The notes beneath the pieces are model-generated. The model was not told where the DNA came from. It saw nothing but the letters and a program-made list of their open reading frames with translations, and did not search any database. The position numbers were made by a program, and so were the translations under genes. Below, piece by piece: positions 25,215 through 33,353 of a DNA stretch of 64,000 nt; position 1 is the first letter of the stretch; every line of letters starts with the position of its first letter. Origin of the DNA: Agilicoccus flavus (lineage in GTDB: Bacteria; Actinomycetota; Actinomycetes; Actinomycetales; Dermatophilaceae); contig NZ_JACYXE010000010.1 of assembly GCF_014857905.1 (NCBI RefSeq), positions 124,001 to 188,000 of the forward strand, given 5' to 3'.

Positions 25215-26714
25215 TCAGGCCCGGACGGCGCCGACCTCCGCCCCGGGCGTCGCCCGGGACGCGAGGGCGTCGAGGGCCGCGGTGAAGCAGCGCTCCGGAG
25301 GGGTGACGAGGCCCGCGCCCACCTGCCCCGTCCCGGCGACGGCGCCGGCCATGCCTGTGTTGATCTGCGGCAGGATGCCGGTGCGCACGACCTGCGTGAC
25401 GTCGATCCCGGCCGGCGCACCCCGGAACTCGAGGATGGGCACCTGGATCCGCGGGTGCTCGCCGAGCGTGATCTCGTACATGCGGCGGGTCGCGGCGAGG
25501 GCGAAGTCGACGTCGCCGCCCACGAGCCGGACGATCGCGGGCGCCGCGGCCATGACGAACCCGCCGATGCCCGCGGTCTCGGTGATGGCGGAGTCACCGA
25601 TGTCGGGGTTGGCGTCGTCGGGCCCGAAGTCGCCGAGGAAGAGCCCCTCCGGCCGGTTCGCCGGACCCGTGAACCACTCGCGGCCCGTCCCCGCCGTCTG
25701 GATGCCGAAGTCGGTGCCGTTGCGCGCCATGACCGTCACCATCGACGACCCCTCGATGTCGGCGGCGGCGAGCATCGCCAGCTTGCACGTCGGCATGACG
25801 AGGTTGAGGGCGAAGTGGTCGTTGGCGCCGACGAAGCGGACGACGTCCGCGAGATCGGTTCCGTCGACCCCGAGCGAGACCAGGTCGGGCAGCAGGTCGC
25901 GCAGCCACATGAGCGTCGCGCTGCGGTTGCGGTTGTGCCCCTCGTCGCCCATCTGCACCATCTGCGCGACGATCGCGGCGACGTCGACGCTCCCGTGCGC
26001 CGCCACGGCCCGCGAGAGCACCGGCCCGAGGACGTCGGCCATCCACCGCAGGCGCGTCTGCACCTCCGGCCCGTAGGCGCCGTACCGCAGCACCTTGCCG
26101 AGCCCCTCGTTGAGCGAGCAGTACGACGTGTTCCCGTGCACGGGGTCGCGCAGCTCGAACATCCACATCGAGGGCGACACGACGCCCGCCATCGGCCCGA
26201 CGGCGTCGCGGTGGTGGCACGGCTCGAACTCCAACGACCCGGACGCGAGCAGCCGCTCGGCCTCCTCCGGGGTGTCGGCGATGCCCTCGAACACCGTGGC
26301 CCCGATCAGCGCGCCCCGCATCGGCCCCGACGCGCGCTCCCACTCCAGCGGCGGGCCGGCGTGCAGGAACTGCCCCTTCTCCAGGCCGAGGACCTCGGAG
26401 GCCGGGCGGATCGCGACGAGCTCGGAGCCGGCGGCGCACATGCGCTCCAGCGCGCGGGCGTTCGCCACGGTCCGGCGCGCGTCGCCGAGCACGGTCCGCA
26501 GCGCGCGGTACGTGCGCCCCGCTCGGTCCTCGCCGAGGCGGTCCTCGCCGTCCTCGCCGAGGAGCGGGGGCCGCCAGTCGACCTCGGTGACGGGCACGGC
26601 CTGGTCGCGCAGCGCCTGGCCGAGCAGGTCGGCGCCGGCGGTGACGACGCGGGGGTCGGTGCGCAGGAGGTCGGCCAGGGGAGCGTCGGTGCCGCGGCCG
26701 TGGGAGTCGGTCAT
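25215..26714 (-). CDS. DUF1116 protein (AllG/YlbE family), putative carbamoyltransferase subunit
   Basis: A 499-residue protein over nearly its full length similar in pattern to the DUF1116 family ('LGLEKGQFLHAGPPLEWERA', 'MRGALIGATVFEGIADTPEE', 'FEPCHHRDAVGPMAGVVSPS', 'MGDEGHNRNRSATLMWLRDL', 'PNPDIGD'-like 'DANPDIGDSAITETAGIGGF'). In Escherichia coli the member AllG (YlbE) forms oxamate carbamoyltransferase with AllF (FdrA) and AllH (YlbF), which phosphorolyses oxalurate to oxamate and carbamoyl phosphate. Here all three are adjacent in the order DUF2877-fdrA-DUF1116. The start ATG 26714 is one base after the fdrA stop, so translation is probably coupled. The true ureido substrate is unproven; see the findings. 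Confidence 0.88.
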   Translation of the reverse strand: MTDSHGRGTDAPLADLLRTDPRVVTAGADLLGQALRDQAVPVTEVDWRPPLLGEDGEDRLGEDRAGRTYRALRTVLGDARRTVANARALERMCAAGSELVAIRPASEVLGLEKGQFLHAGPPLEWERASGPMRGALIGATVFEGIADTPEEAERLLASGSLEFEPCHHRDAVGPMAGVVSPSMWMFELRDPVHGNTSYCSLNEGLGKVLRYGAYGPEVQTRLRWMADVLGPVLSRAVAAHGSVDVAAIVAQMVQMGDEGHNRNRSATLMWLRDLLPDLVSLGVDGTDLADVVRFVGANDHFALNLVMPTCKLAMLAAADIEGSSMVTVMARNGTDFGIQTAGTGREWFTGPANRPEGLFLGDFGPDDANPDIGDSAITETAGIGGFVMAAAPAIVRLVGGDVDFALAATRRMYEITLGEHPRIQVPILEFRGAPAGIDVTQVVRTGILPQINTGMAGAVAGTGQVGAGLVTPPERCFTAALDALASRATPGAEVGAVRA

Positions 26715-26715
26715 G

Positions 26716-28398
26716 TCAGCCGTCCTTCCGGGTGAGCAGGCGCAGCGCGTGGCGCGTGGCGTGCGCGTTCGAGGCGAAGACGTGGGCGCCCACGTCGGCG
26801 AGGGCGCGCCCGGTCGCCTCCAGGCCCTGGGGGTCGTCGGCGGCGCCGACGAGGGCGACGACGACGGGCAGGTCGCGCCCCTGGTCCGCGGCGACGGCGC
26901 GGGCGTCGGTGATCGCGGCGGCGAGGGCGGGCGCGGGGTCGGGGTGTGCGCCGTACCCGAGGACGAGGTCGAGCAGGAGCACGCCGCAGGTGGGGTCGGC
27001 GGCCTCGGCGGCGATGCGCTCGAGCCGCAGGCCCGGATCGATCATCGGATGCGGCCTGCCCGCCGTGAGCTCGTCGTCCCCGAAGTCGACGACGACGTGC
27101 CCGATGGAGGCCGCCCGGCCCGAGAGGCGCTGCTCGTCGGCGAGCGGGATGTTCGAGCGGATGGGCCCGAGCGTCTCGGCCGCGATGAGCATCGCCTCGT
27201 CGGCGAGCGTGCCGCCGCAGTAGAGGCCACGCAGGTACGGTCCGTCGGCTGGGCTCGCCGGGTCGGCGGGGCTCGCCGGGTCGAAGGGGGCTGCGGACGT
27301 GTCGGCCGCACCCAGCGGATGGGCCGTCGCGCCGATCGGGTCGTCGGCGGCTTCGGATGCGTCGGCCGCGCCCCGCGGGTCGGCCGGCTGGGCCGGGCCG
27401 GGGGGCGCGTCGGAGGGCGCCGCGTCGGGGGCGGCGGCGGAGGCGGTGGACGGCGACCACGTGGGCCACGTCGGCACGCCGAGGCCGGCGGCGGTCAGGA
27501 CCTCCTCGACCCCGGCGGTGAGGTCGGGGCGGCCCGGGCCGAGCGTGATCCAGTGGACGGGGACGCCGAGCCCGTCCGCCAGGGCCTCGACCTCCGCGAC
27601 GACCTGCGGGTCGGCGGGCTTGGACACGACGACGACGCGGTCGGTGGCCGGGTCCGCCGCGAGGGCCGCGAGCGCCGTCCGGGCCGAGGCGCCGCGCACC
27701 CGGGCCCCGAGGTCGCGCCCGCCGAGCCCGAGGCAATGGCTCACGCCCGCGCCCGCCGCGTCGAGCAGGCACATGACCTGCTGGGCGCCCGTGCCCGAGG
27801 CGGCGACCAGCCCGATCGAGCCGGCGCGCACCCGGTTGGCGAACCCCAGGGCGACCCCGCCGACGAGGGCCGTGCCGCAGTCCGGGCCCATGACGAGGAC
27901 GCCGGCTTCCGCGGCGGCCGCCTTGAGCGCGATCTCGGCCTCGAGGTCCACGTTGTCGGAGAACACCATGACGCTGCGACCGGCGGCGATCGCGTCGCTC
28001 GCCTCGGCGAACGCGCCCGGGCCCGGCACCGACACGAACCCGAGGGTCGCGTCCGGGTCGCGCCGGAAGGCCGACGCCGTCGTGCGCGCCGGCTCGGCGG
28101 GCCCGAAGCCCCCGGCCCCCGCCGACGCCCGCGCCAGCGCGGCCAGTCCCGCCTCGAGAGCGGCGATCCCCGCCGCGATCCCCTCGGCGTCCTCGCCGCG
28201 GATCGCGACGACGAGGTCGTTCGGCCCGGCGTCACCGGGCTCGAACCCGAGGTCGGCGAGCACCTCGACGTTGAGCGGGGTGGCCATGGCGACGACAGCC
28301 GCCCGGACGCCGCCCGCGTCGCGCACCCGTTGGGTGACCTGCATGAGGCTGACGGAGTCGGCGTAGCTGCCCCGCCGTACCTCGACGTGGTCGGTCAT
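26716..28398 (-). CDS. fdrA: FdrA family protein (AllF-like), putative carbamoyltransferase subunit
   Basis: A 560-residue acyl-CoA-synthetase-like protein whose ATG at 28398 overlaps the previous stop (ATGA). The N-terminal segment 'YADSVSLMQVTQRVRDAGGV' and 'VVAMATPLNVEVLADLGFEP' is typical of FdrA. A CoA-binding/ligase core resembling SucD follows ('VLVMGPDCGTALVGGVALGF', 'GLVAASGTGAQQVMCLLDAA', 'LGLGGRDLG'). A low-complexity Ala/Pro/Asp linker of about 80 residues (about 355-430) precedes a second ligase-type domain with 'GLYCGGTLADEAMLIAAETL' and 'HVVVDFGDDELTAGRPHPMI'. The linker is encoded by short GC-rich direct repeats. In E. coli the homologue is an essential part of oxamate carbamoyltransferase. 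Confidence 0.9.
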   Translation of the reverse strand: MTDHVEVRRGSYADSVSLMQVTQRVRDAGGVRAAVVAMATPLNVEVLADLGFEPGDAGPNDLVVAIRGEDAEGIAAGIAALEAGLAALARASAGAGGFGPAEPARTTASAFRRDPDATLGFVSVPGPGAFAEASDAIAAGRSVMVFSDNVDLEAEIALKAAAAEAGVLVMGPDCGTALVGGVALGFANRVRAGSIGLVAASGTGAQQVMCLLDAAGAGVSHCLGLGGRDLGARVRGASARTALAALAADPATDRVVVVSKPADPQVVAEVEALADGLGVPVHWITLGPGRPDLTAGVEEVLTAAGLGVPTWPTWSPSTASAAAPDAAPSDAPPGPAQPADPRGAADASEAADDPIGATAHPLGAADTSAAPFDPASPADPASPADGPYLRGLYCGGTLADEAMLIAAETLGPIRSNIPLADEQRLSGRAASIGHVVVDFGDDELTAGRPHPMIDPGLRLERIAAEAADPTCGVLLLDLVLGYGAHPDPAPALAAAITDARAVAADQGRDLPVVVALVGAADDPQGLEATGRALADVGAHVFASNAHATRHALRLLTRKDG

Positions 28399-29570
28399 CG
28401 CGCGGTCCTTTCGTCGGTGACGTGGAGGTCGTCGTGCGGGGAGTCGGCCGCTCCGGGGGCACGGCGGGAGACCGCCGCGAGCGACTGGGCGAGGCCGAGC
28501 AGGAGGTCGCCGCCGGAGGTGTGCCCGAACGCCGCGACGCGGGCGACGAGTCCGGCGACGTGCCGATCCGGCGCCGGTGGGCGCGCGACGAGCGCGTCGA
28601 CGAGCGTGACGAGCTCGGGGACCGCGTAGCCGGCGAGGGCGGCCTGGACGAGGGACGCCGACAGGGTGCTCGTGCGGTCCGCGAGCCGCGCCCACGCCGA
28701 CGCGAGGGGGGCAGGCGTTCCCGGACCCGCGACGTCGCCGCTCGCGGGGACGCCGAGCGCCCACGCCACCAGAGCGGTGGCGGCGACGACGTCGTCCCCG
28801 CTCGGCGTCGAGCCGGGTCCCCACCCGACGAGCGGGAGCAGGGCCGCCTCGAGCTCGTCCACGCCCGCGGGGTCGGGCCCGGCGAACACGCACCGGGCGA
28901 GACGTCGGGCGGCCGCGACGAGCGCAGCCGGACGGTCGGGGCGCGCGAGCAGCGAGCGCGCGTCGCCCGCGGCCGCCCCGACGACGAGCTCGGCTCCGTC
29001 GGACGCTCGGTGTGTCCCGTCGCGCTCGTCGTCGACGCGCACGACTCGGGCGGGCCGCCACGTGCGCGCCGCGAGCAGAGTCGTGTCGGGCAGGTCGATG
29101 CGTCCGTCGCCCACCCGCACCGTGTCCCCGGCGACCACCCCCCACCCGCCGTGGCGCCGGTCACCGCCGTGGTCGAGGCGTCCGCCGTGTCCGCCGTGAC
29201 GACCAGCGGCGGTGGGCAACCGGACCGCGTGGGGGAGCGCGAGGCCGTCGCCGGTGACGACCGGGACGACGACGTCGCGGGCCCCGCGACGGCCGGCGCC
29301 GTCGGTGGCACCGTCGGTGGCGGCGGGCACGAGGAGGTACAGGCACCGGGGCACCGCGCCGAGCACCCGGGCGTTCCGCATCGTCGGCGCCGCGAGGATG
29401 TCGATGACGAGGGAGGAGACCGCGACGGGCGTCACCGGTGGTGCGCCGATCGGGGCGGGCGGGGCCGAGACGGAGGTGGGGCCCGCGTGGCCGGCGGGCC
29501 CGATGCGACCGTCGCGGGCCGGGCCGCGAGGGGCCGGACCGGTGGCGGTGGGGGAAGCGGTGATCACCAC
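28395..29570 (-). CDS. DUF2877 protein (AllH/YlbF family), putative carbamoyltransferase subunit
   Basis: A 391-residue protein from GTG 29570 (GTG 29567 is equally possible). The family motif is 'GWGPGSTPSGDDVVAATALV' near residue 262 (GxGxGxTPSGDD), followed by 'RTSTLSASLVQAALAGYAVP' and 'GHTSGGDLLLGLAQSLAAV', which is what DUF2877 proteins show. The first 60 residues are Pro/Ala-rich and poorly conserved in look, so the real start could be later. A TAGCGT hexamer lies six bases before GTG 29570, favouring a leaderless transcript. It heads the operon DUF2877-fdrA-DUF1116-mocA, read away from the PucR regulator. Confidence 0.85.
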   Translation of the reverse strand: MVITASPTATGPAPRGPARDGRIGPAGHAGPTSVSAPPAPIGAPPVTPVAVSSLVIDILAAPTMRNARVLGAVPRCLYLLVPAATDGATDGAGRRGARDVVVPVVTGDGLALPHAVRLPTAAGRHGGHGGRLDHGGDRRHGGWGVVAGDTVRVGDGRIDLPDTTLLAARTWRPARVVRVDDERDGTHRASDGAELVVGAAAGDARSLLARPDRPAALVAAARRLARCVFAGPDPAGVDELEAALLPLVGWGPGSTPSGDDVVAATALVAWALGVPASGDVAGPGTPAPLASAWARLADRTSTLSASLVQAALAGYAVPELVTLVDALVARPPAPDRHVAGLVARVAAFGHTSGGDLLLGLAQSLAAVSRRAPGAADSPHDDLHVTDERTAR

Positions 29571-29576
29571 AGCGCG

Positions 29577-29597
29577 ACGCTATGCCCGCCCTAGACT
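29577..29597. promoter_or_regulatory. Back-to-back promoters of the pucR gene and the fdrA operon
   Basis: Only 34 bp separate the two divergent start codons. On the plus strand TAGACT (29592-29597) precedes ATG 29605 by seven bases; on the minus strand TAGCGT (29582-29577) precedes GTG 29570 by six. Both transcripts would be leaderless, and the polymerases would compete for the same DNA, so one regulator bound here could switch the two arms. Confidence 0.55.
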
Positions 29598-29604
29598 GCC
29601 CTGC

Positions 29605-31365
29605 ATGGTCGAAGTTGCCAACGCAGCCGGGCCGACAGGTCAGACGTTGCCAAGCGCCGCCCTGTCCCGTCCCGACGTCGACCTCCCGCCCGGCCTGACC
29701 GTCGCGGAGGTCCTCCGCCTCGACGTGCTCGCCGGGGCCCGCGTCGTCGCCGGGTCGACGGGGTCGGGGCGGCGGGTCAGTCGGCTCAACGTCATGGAGG
29801 TCCCGGACATCCTGCCGTGGGTGCGGGCCGGCGAGCTCATGCTCACGACCGGCTATCCGCTGCGGCAGGAGCCCGAGGCGCTCGTGGGCCTCGTGCGGGA
29901 GCTCGACGGCCGGGGTCTGGCGGCGATCGGGGTCAAGCTCGGCCGCTACCTCGACGAACTGCCGCCGCAGATGCTCGCCGAGGCCGACGCGTGCGGTCTG
30001 CCGGTCGTGCTCCTGCCCGACGGTGTGGGGTTCGACGACGTCATCAACGGCGTCCTCGCCACCGTCCTGCACCGCCGCGCCGAGATGCTCGCCCGCAGCG
30101 AGGCCATGCTCAGCTCGCTCGTCGACCTCGTCGTCGGCGGCGGCGACCTGGGCCGGGTGTGCGCCGGCCTGGCCGACGACCTCGGCGGGACGGCCCTCGT
30201 CACGAGCATCGACGGTCGGGTCATCGCCGCGGCCGAGCAGCACGGCGCGCCGAGCCGGGGCCCCGGCGGCGGCGAGTCCGCCGACGCCATCGTCGCCCGT
30301 CTCACCGACCTGCACGCCTTCGACCGTTCGGGTCGCTTCCTCGTCGAGTCCCAACCCGTCGGCTGTCGGCCCCTGCCGGGCGGCGGGTCGATCGTCGTGG
30401 CCCGCGTCGCGGGCGGCCGCCACGACCACGGCCGGCTCGTCGTCGTGGCCGACGCGGTGCTCGGCGCGGAGGAGGCCCACCTCGTCGAGCGGTCCGCCGC
30501 CGTGGCCGCGCTCGTGCTCACCAAGGCGCAGGCGGTCACCGCGGTCGAGAGCAAGTACCAGGCCGACTTCCTGCGCGACGCCCTCGCAGGCCGGGCCGGT
30601 CCCGACGCCCGCGTCGTGGAGCACGCGCGCTCCCTCGGCTGGGACCTCAACCGCCCGCTGGCCGTCGTCGTCGCCCGCCTCGAGGACGGGGCCGAGGACG
30701 TCGACCCCGCCGGTGAGCGCGCCGCGCAGCAGCGGTTCGGGCAGGCGTGGACGCAGTGCGTCGCCGCCCGCGACCCGGGCGCCGCCGTCGTCGGCCTCGG
30801 CCACGACGTCGTCGCCGTGCTCGGCTGCGCGCCGACGGGCGGCGGGTCGGGCCGGGACGCCGTCATGGGTCTCGTCGACGACCTCGTCCGCGCCGTGCGG
30901 GGCCTCGGCGGGGGCGGGCGACGCGCCTTCTCGGTGGGCGTGTCCCGCGACATCGCCGCCGTGGGCGAGCTGCCGACCGCCTACGACCAGGCCCGCAAGG
31001 CCGTGGCGGTCGGCCGACGCGTGTCCGGGCCGCAGGCGGTCACGCACTTCGACGGACTCGGGGTGTTCCGGCTGCTCTCGCTCGTGCCCGACTCCGCCGA
31101 GCTGCGCGGCTACGTCGCCGAGACCCTCGGCGACCTCGCCGCCGACGACCAGCCGGAGATCGTCGACCTGCGGCACACCCTCGAGGTGCTGCTCGCGAAC
31201 AACCTCAACGTCGCGGAGACGGCCCGGGAGCTGCACTTCCACTACAACACGCTGCGCTACCGCATCGGCAAGCTCGAGCGCATGGTCGGCCCCTTCACGA
31301 CCGACCCCCACCTCCGCCTCACGCTGGCGCTCGCGCTGCAGGTCATTCACATGCGCGGGCTCTGA
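29605..31365 (+). CDS. PucR-family transcriptional regulator
   Basis: A 586-residue regulator with the standard PucR order: N-terminal purine-catabolism domain ('LTVAEVLRLDVLAGARVVAG', 'VMEVPDILPWVRAGELMLTT', 'IGVKLGRYLDELPPQMLAEA'), a central GGDEF-like region around residues 290-480, and the C-terminal CdaR-type helix-turn-helix 'LRHTLEVLLANNLNVAETAR' with 'LHFHYNTLRYRIGKLERMVG'. PucR controls purine breakdown in Bacillus, and relatives control many nitrogen-compound pathways. It stands between two arms of the catabolic island and most likely governs both. Start ATG 29605 agrees with the leaderless promoter. Confidence 0.92.
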   Translation: MVEVANAAGPTGQTLPSAALSRPDVDLPPGLTVAEVLRLDVLAGARVVAGSTGSGRRVSRLNVMEVPDILPWVRAGELMLTTGYPLRQEPEALVGLVRELDGRGLAAIGVKLGRYLDELPPQMLAEADACGLPVVLLPDGVGFDDVINGVLATVLHRRAEMLARSEAMLSSLVDLVVGGGDLGRVCAGLADDLGGTALVTSIDGRVIAAAEQHGAPSRGPGGGESADAIVARLTDLHAFDRSGRFLVESQPVGCRPLPGGGSIVVARVAGGRHDHGRLVVVADAVLGAEEAHLVERSAAVAALVLTKAQAVTAVESKYQADFLRDALAGRAGPDARVVEHARSLGWDLNRPLAVVVARLEDGAEDVDPAGERAAQQRFGQAWTQCVAARDPGAAVVGLGHDVVAVLGCAPTGGGSGRDAVMGLVDDLVRAVRGLGGGGRRAFSVGVSRDIAAVGELPTAYDQARKAVAVGRRVSGPQAVTHFDGLGVFRLLSLVPDSAELRGYVAETLGDLAADDQPEIVDLRHTLEVLLANNLNVAETARELHFHYNTLRYRIGKLERMVGPFTTDPHLRLTLALALQVIHMRGL

Positions 31366-31442
31366 GCCGGTCACGACCCGAGGGTGGCGGCCGGCGGGCC
31401 GGTCGTCGTGCCGGGCCACGGCCTCACGGTCTCACCGCGTCA

Positions 31443-31456
31443 TCGCGGTACCGCGA
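31443..31456. promoter_or_regulatory. 14-bp palindrome before the permease gene, possible operator
   Basis: tcgcggtaccgcga is a perfect palindrome in the 284-bp region between the PucR gene and the permease. A TACCGT hexamer at 31558-31563 downstream may be the -10. No similar copy was recognised at the pucR-DUF2877 divergent promoter. Confidence 0.35.
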
Positions 31457-31649
31457 CACGGCGCCACCGCCGACGCCGGCACGCCTGCGCGAATGTGCCA
31501 ACCGCAACGATCCGGGCTCGTCGGCATGTGCTGATCAAGTGGGCGCGGGGCAGGCCCTACCGTTCCACCAACGCGGCGTCCCCGAACGGGGCGGACGCGC
31601 GGCGGCCCCCGCCCGGTGGACGCCCTCGCACGAGGCTCAGGAGGCCGAC

Positions 31650-33260
31650 GTGGCCATCGGATGGACCCTCAAGGGGGACGGCAAGACCCTCGGCCCCGAC
31701 GACGTCGTCGCCCCGTACGAGCGCCTGAGCTGGGGCCGCACGGTCGGTCTCGGCATGCAGCACGTCGTCGCGATGTTCGGGGCGACGTTCGTGTTCCCGC
31801 TCATCATGGGGCTCAACCCGCAGCTCGCGATCATGATGAGCGGCATCGCCACGATCTGCTTCCTGCTCATCGTGCGCAACCGGATCCCCAGCTACCTCGG
31901 CACGTCGGCGGCCTTCGTCGGCGGGGTCGTCGCGATCAAGGCCCAGGGCGGCACCCCGGCGCACGTCACGGGCGCCATCCTCGTCTCCGGGCTCGTGCTC
32001 GCGGCCGTCGGCGTGTTCATCCACATCGCCGGCGCCGCCGTGCTCACCAAGGTGCTGCCGCCCGTCGTCACCGGCGCCGTCGTCATGCTCATCGGGTTCA
32101 ACCTCGCGCCCGTCGTCGCGAACGTCTACTGGCCGCAGGACCAGTGGATCGGCCTCATCGTCATGATCGCCGTCATCGCGATGAGCGTCGGGTTGCGCGG
32201 CTTCCTCGGCCGGGTCTCGATCTTCCTCGGGCTCCTGCTCGGCTACGTCCTCTCGTGGGTCTTCGACCGCGTCTTCGGCCAGATCACCGCGTACAACGCG
32301 ACGCTCGACAAGGTCGACACCCACTGGCGCGTCGACTGGAGCGGGGTGCAGGCCGCGCCGTGGTTCGGCTTCCCGCCGGCCACCGACGCCGCCGCGAACG
32401 TCGTGGGGTGGCACCTCCCGGCGTTCAACGTCGGCTTCGTGCTCCTCGTCCTGCCGGCCGTCATCGCCCTCGTCGCCGAGAACGTCGGTCACGTCAAGGC
32501 GGTCGCCGAGATGACGAAGACGGACCTCGACGGGGACATGGGCCGGGCGCTGTTCGCCGACGGCGTCGGCACCGTCATCGCCACGAGCGTCGGCGGGTCG
32601 CCGACGACGACGTACGCCGAGAACATCGGCGTCATGGCGAGCACGCGTGTCTACTCCACTGCCGCGTACTACGTCGCCGCCCTCACCGCGATCCTCTTCG
32701 GGCTCTCCCCGAAGTTCGGGGCCGTCGTGTCGGCGACCCCGGGCGGTGTGCTCGGCGGCATCACCGTCGTGCTCTACGGCATGATCGGCCTGCTCGGCGC
32801 GAAGATCTGGAAGGAGAACCGGGTCGACTTCGCGAACCCGCTCAACCTCGTGCCGGTCGCCGCGGGCATCATCATCGCCATCGGTGACACGTCGTTGCAG
32901 GTCACGCCCACGTTCGCGCTCTCGGGCATCGCGTTCGGCACCCTGGTGACCGTTCTCGCCTACCACCTCGCGCGAGCCCTCGCCCCCGCCGACCTGCGCC
33001 GCCGCGCCGACGGGGCCGGGCTCGTCGTCGACGCCTCCGGCAGCCACGACCTCGACCGGCTCGGGCTCGAGCGGGACCACGGCGTGCGGGGCCGGGGTCG
33101 CCACGAGGCAGTGCCCGAGGTCGGCCGAGAAGGAGACCCGGACCAGGTCCGGCGCGACGACGTCCACCGTGACGACGTCCACCGCGACGACACGCCCCGG
33201 GGGCAGGCCCGCCGCGACGGGACCTACCACGACGAGATCTACCCCGACGAGCAGCGGTGA
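31650..33260 (+). CDS. NCS2 nucleobase permease, UraA (uracil) type
   Basis: A 536-residue carrier with about 14 membrane segments from GTG 31650 after a good aggagg. The start of the core is 'GLGMQHVVAMFGATFVFPLI'. The substrate-site motifs are of uracil type: 'ALVAENVGHVKAVAEM' (Glu277, cf. UraA Glu241) and 'SPTTTYAENIGVMASTRVYS' (Glu324, cf. Glu290). Xanthine and urate permeases instead have a QNVG/LTGVRSR-style sequence there. A hydrophilic tail of about 95 residues with a repeated RRDDVHRDD pattern, encoded by 15-bp DNA repeats, follows the last helix and is unusual. It is probably the entry gate of the pathway and is the first gene of the right arm. Confidence 0.88.
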   Translation: MAIGWTLKGDGKTLGPDDVVAPYERLSWGRTVGLGMQHVVAMFGATFVFPLIMGLNPQLAIMMSGIATICFLLIVRNRIPSYLGTSAAFVGGVVAIKAQGGTPAHVTGAILVSGLVLAAVGVFIHIAGAAVLTKVLPPVVTGAVVMLIGFNLAPVVANVYWPQDQWIGLIVMIAVIAMSVGLRGFLGRVSIFLGLLLGYVLSWVFDRVFGQITAYNATLDKVDTHWRVDWSGVQAAPWFGFPPATDAAANVVGWHLPAFNVGFVLLVLPAVIALVAENVGHVKAVAEMTKTDLDGDMGRALFADGVGTVIATSVGGSPTTTYAENIGVMASTRVYSTAAYYVAALTAILFGLSPKFGAVVSATPGGVLGGITVVLYGMIGLLGAKIWKENRVDFANPLNLVPVAAGIIIAIGDTSLQVTPTFALSGIAFGTLVTVLAYHLARALAPADLRRRADGAGLVVDASGSHDLDRLGLERDHGVRGRGRHEAVPEVGREGDPDQVRRDDVHRDDVHRDDTPRGQARRDGTYHDEIYPDEQR

Positions 33261-33353
33261 GCGCGGCGGGCCCCCTTCGTCAGCAGATGACGAAGGGGTC
33301 CGTCCGCTCCCGTCAGGTGTGCACCAACCCCGTCCGCGGGCGCGCAGGAAAGG

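Noticed and set aside
25215-29570. Classic anaerobic allantoin/oxalurate operon as the sole explanation of fdrA/DUF1116/DUF2877
   Set aside because: No allantoinase, allantoate amidohydrolase, ureidoglycolate dehydrogenase or uricase gene is in the window, while a ring-opening amidohydrolase of the barbiturase family is; the option stays open for genes outside the window.
33000-33260. A separate minus-strand gene over the permease tail (reads with valine-rich regular strands)
   Set aside because: No start with a ribosome site and no family match; the plus-strand permease frame covers it. The appearance comes from the 15-bp repeats.
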